Origin: Nematostella vectensis
Lineage: Eukaryota > Cnidaria > Anthozoa > Actiniaria > Edwardsiidae
Direction: 5' to 3'
NCBI RefSeq assembly: GCF_932526225.1
Contig: NC_064035.1
Span: 16,667,969 to 16,731,968 of the forward strand
Length of the DNA: 64,000 bases
Shown: positions 56,894 to 64,000 of the stretch, piece by piece
How the letters are laid out: each line of letters begins with the position of its first letter
How positions within the stretch are numbered: the stretch's first letter is position 1
Notes under the pieces: generated by a model
What the model was told of the DNA's origin: nothing
What the model saw: the letters and a program-made list of their open reading frames with translations, nothing else
Databases searched by the model: none
Position numbers and translations under genes: made by a program

Positions 56894-56982
56894 GTTTTGC
56901 ATATGATAAGGGGCACTTAGAAATACACTGGCATGACACCATTGGAGCAACTGGGCTATCCACTGCACCATTGGTACCAGTG

Positions 56983-57017
56983 GTACGAGTGGTGGAACAA
57001 TGGGTCACCACTCGTAC
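56983..57017. repeat. Perfect 12-bp inverted repeat, 11-nt loop
   Basis: gtacgagtggtg at 56983-56994 and caccactcgtac at 57006-57017. The same gtacgagt and gtggtac phrases occur in the neighbouring satellite units, so this looks like a satellite-related hairpin at the array edge. Confidence 0.85.
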
Positions 57018-57039
57018 AAGTGGTGTTTTGTATGCCACT

Positions 57040-57520
57040 ACCGATTGTGTTGTCAGATGACCGATCAAAATGAGTAAACTACCCTTATAACATTGCTTGT
57101 CGTTCTCAAAAGTAATGTAGAACGAGCACACAAACATATCCTTAGCAGTCTTTTCGAAAAGCAAATTCGCATGACGCATAATACGCGAGCCTATTACATT
57201 GTTTGTCGTTCTCAAAAGTTTTGAAAAACAAGCACACAAAAATACCCTTAGCAGTCTTTTCGAAAAACAAATGAATTCGCATTACGCATAATACGCATCA
57301 TATACGCACGGAACTAATCGAACTGTGAAACATTTGTGCATCTCAAATCGCATATATTACGCACTGGTATTTAGCAATTTAGTGATTGTGTTGTCAGAGG
57401 ACCCATCGAAACAACCAAACTACTCTTATAACATTGTTCGTCGTTTTCAAAAATATTGAGAAACAAGCACACAAACATATCCTTAGCAGTCTTTTCAAAA
57501 AGCCAATGAATTCACATTAC
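57040..57520. repeat. Three imperfect copies of a 110-145 bp repeat
   Basis: Shared parts: gtcgttctcaaaag, gcacacaaa(c)ata(t)cc, cttagcagtcttttcgaaaa, gcattacgcataatacgc. Copies at about 57046-57190, 57190-57300 and 57386-57520. Confidence 0.8.
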
Positions 57521-58248
57521 GCGGCCACACAATCTTTTTGGTTCTTGGGTCACCGGCGAGAAAATATCGACGGAATCTTGTTGGATCCAAGTTTACGGCC
57601 GCCGTGAAAGTGTGCGCTGCAAACCCGGTGTTTTTGCTCCCACTTGTAATTCTTTGTCCTCAGACTGATATTTCTAATCTATGTTTGCTTTAGTATTATT
57701 ACATCTTTTGGGAAGCTTTAAAATGTGAGGCTACAGCCTCCGACAACGCACGCAAATGGCATTATTTTCCTGCGAAAAACTTACATTTTGTTTCCTTTTT
57801 AGCAACACCGACAAAAACTCAGTGTTTACATTTTGGTCGATTTTGCCAGAATGCAACGCGCGGCGACATTTTTTTCCGTATCGTGGACTAATTCAAGGTA
57901 TTATTTATGAAAGACTATAGAAAGTGCAAATCGTATTCATTGAAAAGAACGCAACAGAGAATGGATATTACTGGCTTTACATACTACCCTATGTTTATAT
58001 TTCCTAGGATACTAGGAATATTTACAAACGCTTTGTAATTGCTAGTCATTATATCTTATTTCCTTGAGATGTTATCCCATCCGGTATTTAAACTGACACC
58101 CGGAGGTGTACGCCCGTCTATTGATATCTCGTTTCCCTGATCACTGGTAGTGATACCAAGAAGTTAGCCGGACGTTTAACTAGACCATCCCCTATTCCTG
58201 CTCGTATTTCCCATCAGTTGCTCTTCTCTCAACATCTCTGGCGCAAAC
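57521..58248. other. Intergenic upstream of the WSC/VWC gene
   Basis: No gene or repeat recognised. The promoter of the gene at 58249 is expected here. Confidence 0.5.
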
Positions 58249-61123
58249 ATGAAGTGTGCTCAGCTTGTACTAGAGATGATGTTCTTATTGTTACTGGTCA
58301 GTGCTCAAGCAAGGCTGGTCTACAGGCAGGTATGTAATGCCCTGACGCAATAATCCACCAAATAGTCTTCAAAAAGATTCATTTTTTTTACAATAATCTC
58401 CCGAATCTGTTGTAACATTTTTTTTTTTAACACACTCTTTTTTAATAGCGAAGTTCAGTATGTAATTTTATGGTCACGGAAAAGTCGTCCATTGAACGAT
58501 GATAAACGCAACGTTCAAATCTTTATATTCTTATTATTAAATAAAGAATAACCTAATACCATCACAAGCCCGTACCCAGGATTTTTCTTGGGGGAGGGGT
58601 GTAACGTGTGTAACGCGACGCGGTCACGATATACCACGTGTGAGTGGTGTGCAAGAAAAGCGGTTGAATACACAGTGATTATGTTAGTTGTCTTGTTTTT
58701 ATCGGGTTCCTATACCCAGAGAACGATACGGCGTCACAACGGATTTCGCACCCCCCCCCCCCCCCCCAAGAAAAATCCTGGGTACGGGCCTGTTATCATT
58801 GCTCTTTCTTCTTTCTTTCTAACTTCCGATATCTTTATCTCAAAGTATAATAATTGATGTATTGTTGTATAAAAGTTGACAAGCGACTTTCCGCCCGAGT
58901 ACGAATACATTGGTTGCTTTCGGGAGCAGCTGCCATCACGTGCTCTTCCTGTGCATTACCTTACAATCTCTGCCAATCCCGGCGCAGTGATCACGGACTG
59001 TGCACGTGCTGCGGTCGCTAAGGGGTTCGTGATCTTCGGTGTGCAAAATGGAAATGATTGCTGGGGCGGGGAAGGACGCGTTGCGTACGAGCGTTACGTG
59101 TCATCGACTCAGTGCGAGTTTGGGGATGTAGGACCACTGTTAATGTCTGTGTACCGCATTACCAAAGGTAAATTCCGGGTTACCCTGGTTCCAGAGCCTC
59201 GAACGTCTCTCTATTCTTGCCACTAAATAGAGAGACGTTCGAGGCTCTGGAAACAGGGAAGTTCCGGGTAAACATGAAGCTTAACCAGGGGAGGAGGGGG
59301 GGGGATTGGGTAAACAGGGGTGGTTTTTGGGGCAAGCGAGATAGCATAAAATCATGTTCACTTTATTGTGGTCTCTTGCTGCTTTTACACGACTTGGTAG
59401 CGATTTTTGGGCGTCAAAAAATATAACGCCAAATTTTGAGACACTTTTCGTACGTTTAGTGGACGGCTACTGTGTGGTGAAAAACTCGTTATACCAACAT
59501 GGCGAACCGATAAAGACGGACGATATGGACGACCCTTGTCAATCTTGCTCATGCACTTACGGTGGTCGTCTCGAATGTTATAAGAATAGATGTCCGCCCG
59601 TGGATTCCTACTGCCAGAAAACCTTCACCCTTCCTGGAACATGCTGCAAGGCGTGTGGTAAGCTTGCGTATTAGCAATTAGATAAGCTCTACGCCTGTTT
59701 GGGAAATACAGATAGTTTAGAGACGACTACAGAGTGGAGACAAAATGGTGGCGAAATATCGTTTGTTGTTGGGCTGGTCATTCAACTCTTCTCATTATAG
59801 TCTAGAAGTAATTAGATTGGCTTATACTGCTAGCGAGGTTCCTCACGATTATCCGCAATGAAAAGGAAGTGTTGGCGAATGACCTCGCAGCCTTATGTTG
59901 CATGATGTCCAAACAACAGCTTTCCCCTATAATACTGACGCTTTTTGCACTGGGCTTTACTGATACACTTAATGGTAATCGAAAGATAAAAAAATTAATA
60001 TGTTTTGATATTTCTGTTTTCTTGTTCGTGGCTAGCTTGTTTGATTGTCGTTTCTTGTTTTGACCTTTTTTCTATACTTCCAATCAACTTGGGCGGAGGT
60101 GACAGGGCTGAATAACGTATGCGCATGCGCGTGTTCTGGCGAAAACAAACAAAATCTCAGTGTTGAATCATTCGAGGAAAGGTACGAAAGGCTGACTTCG
60201 GTCGCTTTTTCGACTTACTGTACAGCATTAAAACCACACTGTACAAAAGATGACAGATTTATTTTATAATGAGGGAGTCATAAAGAAAATTTTAGCCTTA
60301 GGTTTGGTCTAGTTTTCTTAGCTATCGCACAAATGTGACAGTTCGCCGGTAAAACGCCGCCATTTCAAAACAAAAAGTCTGGTTTAACCGCGCGGTAATG
60401 GAACTAGTCTTGCGTTTTTCAGCACTGTCGGGCGGAGGTATGTTTAGCTAATTTTTTGTCGGTGTGACTAGATGGCTTACTAATTTTCATTTGTTACGCA
60501 TTTTTCCCCAGCGTGTTACCACAATAATAGAGCATACAGCAATGGCGACCGCTGGCAGCTGATTGATGGCTCAAATTGCTTCTCGTGTACATGCGTGAAT
60601 GACAAACCCGTCTGTGTTATACCTGTCTGTCCAACCTGTCAATCATACGTACAAGTGTCTGGACAGTGCTGCCGTGCGTGTGGTGAGTACAGCTTTATGC
60701 GATTGTTGTAGGGAGGGGAGGGGGGCGGGCTATCGTGCAAGGCAAAAAATGTATTCGTGCAGTCCGATCTTACCCACACAAAGCTTTGAGCAGCAAGGAA
60801 AAAAAATCTAGCAAACCTAAGGCTACCGAGCAGACAAAATTATGGCCCCATTCTATCACTTTCTAAGAAAAATTCGGATCAGACGGAGAGTTTAATCAGA
60901 AATAGAGTACTTGTATTTTGGGCCATATGACAGTCTCATTAGTAAATTAAACAACAGTAGGATAAATAGCAAGTAGACATGGTTGATATATAGTACCCTT
61001 GAATGTTTTATTGTCTACAGATGTTTTATTTGTTTGCTTTTTTCAGCTCCGGTTACAATTACAATTAGCGAAACGACCACACCGAAGCTAACTTTGCCTC
61101 CACCACAGGAAGACCGACATTAA
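58249..61123 (+). CDS. Secreted protein with WSC-like domain and two VWC domains
   Basis: Five exons: 58249-58329, 58876-59167, 59460-59657, 60512-60682, 61047-61123; phases agree, 272 residues. Exon 1 is a signal peptide (LEMMFLLLLVSAQA). Exon 2 encodes a WSC-like module: YIGCFREQLPSRALP, ITDCARAAVAKGFVIFGVQN, GNDCWGGEG, the four-cysteine type of putative sugar-binding domain. Exons 3 and 4 each encode one von Willebrand C domain, ending LPGTCCKACG and VSGQCCRACG; each is a symmetrical phase-1 exon, typical of shuffled extracellular modules. Exon 5 adds a short Thr/Pro tail and stops. Probably an extracellular matrix or BMP-binding type protein; the ligand is not known. The acceptor of exon 2 (gtataaaag) is weak. 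A MITE sits in intron 1. Confidence 0.85.
58568..58793. mobile_element. 226-bp MITE of the AGGCCCGTACCCA family
   Basis: Left agcccgtacccaggattttt then cttggggg; right ccccaagaaaaatcctgggt then acgggcct: about 30 bases inverted. A C-run of about 17 near the right end. Second member of the family at 33034-33374. Confidence 0.85.
59167..59275. repeat. Inverted repeat in intron 2 of the WSC/VWC gene
   Basis: ttccgggttaccctggttcc followed by agagcctcgaacgtctctct, then tattcttgccactaaa, then agagagacgttcgaggctct and ggaaacagggaagttccggg: two arms of about 40 bases facing each other around a 16-base loop. It begins at the exon donor. Confidence 0.85.
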
Positions 61124-62555
61124 ATACTCGAGTCGAGTATTCCACCAACTATGGGGAGTTTGGATTATATATTACGCAAGTGTTGGTGGTTCAAAAATTT
61201 CCTATTAGACCTTTATTATAAAGTCTGGCTCTATGAATGGCAAATAAATCCATTAAAATCATGCAAGTCTTTCGCCAATCTACAAAAGAAAAAAAATAAG
61301 TTTAGCAATATATCGTTTTTAGCTCTTTATTTATTGTTTATTCGTATGTCATTTCTAGGTATGCTTCCTGTCGTTCAGTTGTGTCTCGTTTTCATGGCGT
61401 ATTTAGCTATAACTAATCGAAAATTGTTCTTAGCGTGCTTACCTTTTGGTTATTAGCACGTCGCTACTTAGCGTGCTTACCTATATGACTATTTGTACTT
61501 AGTTTCTTAGCGTGCTTACCTATATAGCTATTTGCACTTAGTTTCTTAGCTTGCTTTATCGCTATTTGCACTTATGTTCTTAGCGTGCTTACCTATATGG
61601 CTATTTGCACTTTGTTCTTAGTGTGCTTACCTATATTGCTATTTTCACTTAGTTTCTTGGCGTGCTTACCTATATGGCTATTTGCACTTAGTTTCTTGGC
61701 TTGCTTACCTGTATGGCTATTTGCACTTAGTTTCTTGGCGTGCTTACCTATATGGCTATTTGCACTTAGTTTCTAGGCGTGCTTACCTATATGTTTATTT
61801 GTTTAGTTGCAATCGCTTCTCAGCTTACCTACTGTTTAGTTGCACGTCGTTTCTTGGCGCTTTTGTAGCTCCTCTTACCCCACATGGGCCATGTTGGGTG
61901 GGGTCGTTTTGTGGGCGGGAGGATCTCCCAGGGTCGAGTTGTCGGGGCACCAGGTCCTTGGAACAAGTGTTATCAAAGTTATATCTCGGTTAAACAAAGC
62001 GAACCGCGGTTCTTTGCGTCTTTTTATAGTAAGTTATTACATTCACCATGTCTAAGGACTGCGGATCGGCGGAGGAGGCGTTTCCGGGAGGCACCTTTAA
62101 AGTTTTCTGGTGTACATAGAAGGCTGATAATTGACCAACTGTTCGGAGTACAATGAATCCCCTCACACTTTTGATCATTTTAGTACAGTACTATGGTAAA
62201 AATCTTTTAAGTCTGGGAGAGAAGCGCCTCTCCCCATGCCCTCCCTCCTCCGCGGCCTGTGCCCCGTCTATAATGCATCGGTTATAATGACCAAATCCAA
62301 ATACTTTCCTAAGTCAGGCCTCGTTTTATAGCAACAAACCAAGTATCTGCCTTAGCCATGTCTTGGTCTTAACAACCTAAACATACTTGGTATACTTGGT
62401 AAGTCTCGTGGTATACTTAGTAAGTCTCCCATCACGTTTCTCTAGGTATCAGTTTCTTTTCTACATTTGACAGATGTGATAACTTGTCCTTGGATGTATA
62501 CCACGTGTCCCCCCTCCCCTCCCCCATGATCTGATATCTGATGTCTTGTACTCAC
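61124..62555. other. Convergent spacer with tandem repeats
   Basis: The 3' ends of the two VWC genes meet here. Apart from the 39-bp array nothing is recognised; the terminal exon of the minus-strand VWC gene should be in 61800-62555 but I cannot place it. Confidence 0.5.
61405..61815. repeat. About 39-bp tandem repeat, about ten copies
   Basis: Unit cttggcgtgcttacctatat followed by ggctatttgcacttagttt, degenerate at the left, regular from about 61480 to 61790. The open hydrophobic frames across it are repeat artefacts. Confidence 0.9.
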
Positions 62556-63126
62556 TGCAAATGGGACAGCACTGTCCTGGAATGGGCTCCGGGTTGGGGC
62601 AATCACGAGAACACTCTGTGCGAGTGCACTGGGCAAAACCTTTAATACATCGGCACTGGAAGCACGTGTCTTCGTTCGGTTTGTTAGTCCATGATTTTCC
62701 GTTCGCGTACTTCTGGCCGCGATGCGAGCACTCTAAAAGAAATTGGACTGTTGGACTCATGACATTTAGAACCAAAGCATTTAGACCTCAAAGCGTAAAA
62801 CATGTTCTCTTACATGATACCGTTGTCATTGCTAACGTCCCATATCTATTTAGGCCCAGTACGACTAACGCAGGCAAGGCGCCCTTGCATGACACCTAGT
62901 CACTTTTATTTGCGTGACTTACCGCATTTCGGACAGCATTCATTTGGAGAAGCCGGCAATAAGTTATCACACGGGAAAAACAAATCGCAGTGGATTTGTT
63001 TACAATCACTCCTGCCTCTCTTGCACGTGCAGACGTCACAGCCTGGATGTCTCTGATTCACTGGATTCTGAGGCACGTAGAATTGGCTCTTGTCCGGGTA
63101 CTTCTTCCCACCAAGTTCACAGGACG
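62556..63126 (-). CDS. VWC-domain protein, partial (two middle exons)
   Basis: Two phase-1 exons: 63126-62923 (CELGGKKYPDK, GCDVCTCKRGRSDCKQIHC, ASPNECCPKCG) and 62732-62556 (CSHRGQKYANGKSW, DTCFQCRCIKGFAQC, IPGQCCPICS). Each is a complete von Willebrand C domain with the CxxCxC and CCxxC motifs. Exon structure and module type match the gene at 58249-61123 on the other strand, so the two are likely inverted paralogs. The signal-peptide exon and the 3' exon were not found; a short candidate exon (63330-63297, donor gtaagt) joins in phase but brings no signal peptide. Confidence 0.8.
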
Positions 63127-64000
63127 CTGAATTACACAAAACATTTGCAATTTTCTGAATTTTCCAAGCGAAGAATATATTCAGTAAGGCTTAACTATGA
63201 GCTTATACGCGGAACAACATGATTTTCTTCGATTACTCGCAAAATAAACATGGTATGGAAATAAAATTGGCGAAGCGGTACATCGTGGTAACTTACAGCA
63301 GATTAAATTGTCGTTGCCATGAAAATGCATTTAATTACATAAATTGGAAATCGGGAGGCAATATTGACAATGCAACAGATAATTAAGAGACTTTGCACTT
63401 GCTATCTAAGTAATATATTTTTAGCTTGCTGAGATTATTGTACATTCTCTACAAGCAGCCGAATAGAGGTCTGAAACGCGAAGAGCGGGAATAAAAGTTT
63501 CCCGCCCTCCTCTTATCCACTTCTTATAAGACATTTAACAGCAACCAGCAGATGTCATTGCTTTGAGCGCTTTTTGAAGTTTTTACAGAGATGTGAACGA
63601 TACGAGTTTTTTTAATTATCATTATTTCTTTCTTAAATTCTCATTTTCTATCAAAAACGAGTTTCATCTTTGGATGTCAAACCTTTAAAATGGTTTGGGA
63701 AACTCTCCAGAAAAGTAGACGAGGGTGATCGTCCTATATCTTTTACGGTATAAAAGTTCGATCAACTCTGATATATATTCTGATATCTATTTCGATCGAT
63801 TCTGATATCTATTTGGTTATTTTAATAATTTAAATATTCGACCCACTGCCTTCTTTTCGATTCTGCCATTCCTTCCTTCTACCACACCCAATTCGCTACC
63901 TCTTAGGGGTAAGAATTTCTGTTGACCACACCCAAAGTGCTATCCCTTAGGGTTAAAACCGATTTTGCCGACGATCACACGTCTGTTTTTATCTGAGTCC
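63127..64000. other. Upstream region of the minus-strand VWC gene
   Basis: AT-rich, with short repeats: ttctgatatctattt phrases at 63770-63815 and two copies of accacaccca(a)..ccttaggg(g)t at 63884-63955. 5' exons of the VWC gene may be here or beyond the window edge. Confidence 0.5.

Noticed and set aside
55792-56916. 374-codon repetitive minus-strand ORF
   Set aside because: Entirely made of the 117-bp satellite; open because the period is a multiple of three. Not called as a gene without transcript or selection evidence.
60045-60269. ORF with CACACSG between VWC exons
   Set aside because: No donor/acceptor set fits the phase-1 joins of the VWC exons, and the Cys pattern is not VWC.
61151-61993. 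Hydrophobic, membrane-like ORFs (LACLPIWLFALSF repeats)
   Set aside because: Products of the 39-bp tandem repeat, not a membrane protein gene.

Overview
This is a piece of an animal nuclear genome, most likely from an anthozoan cnidarian such as a sea anemone. The evidence is short conserved exons with GT..AG introns, a moderately AT-rich base, many small inverted-repeat transposons, long G or C homopolymers, and metazoan genes (TRIM-NHL, CCDC177, DNAJC22, VWC/WSC proteins). The cnidarian call is inference from gene style; no species-diagnostic sequence was identified.

Layout, left to right. 1-6.7 kb: minus-strand GCN5/PCAF histone acetyltransferase; 11 coding exons are inside and the last exons, with the bromodomain, lie beyond base 1. 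It fires head-to-head with an intronless low-molecular-weight tyrosine phosphatase (6828-7301); only 83 bases separate the two start codons. 8.7-16.6 kb: plus-strand HSD17B8, eight exons, with exon 3 tandemly copied about 3.5 times and several transposons in its introns. 18.4-20.5 kb: plus-strand THYN1 (EVE domain), nine exons. 21.1-32.2 kb: minus-strand CCDC177-like coiled-coil gene, 19 exons including a 24-base microexon. 32.5-34.7 kb: plus-strand two-exon gene for a 73-residue LYR protein matching the microprotein that vertebrates encode in the MIEF1 5' leader. 34.7-40.5 kb: gene-poor, with an isolated carboxypeptidase-propeptide-like ORF. 40.5-41.1 kb: intronless cysteine-rich type I membrane protein. 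45.4-47.6 kb: intronless TRIM-NHL protein without a RING. 48.9-50.6 kb: PEX12, two exons. 52.1-53.2 kb: intronless DNAJC22, minus strand, tail-to-tail with PEX12. 53.2-58.2 kb: repeat block with a broken Harbinger-type transposase, a 117-base satellite and inverted-repeat elements. 58.2-61.1 kb: secreted WSC-like plus two-VWC protein; 62.6-63.1 kb: a second VWC gene on the opposite strand, converging on it.

The genes are mostly independent housekeeping functions (chromatin, peroxisome import, mitochondrial fatty-acid synthesis, mitochondrial LYR protein, chaperone), not an operon-like pathway. What ties them is promoter architecture: several starts sit in an AANATGGCGG (YY1/TISU-like) context and two pairs are divergent. 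The most interesting points are the free-standing MIEF1-microprotein gene, the decaying exon array in HSD17B8, the propeptide-only ORF, and several transposon copies whose ends and target duplications can be read directly.
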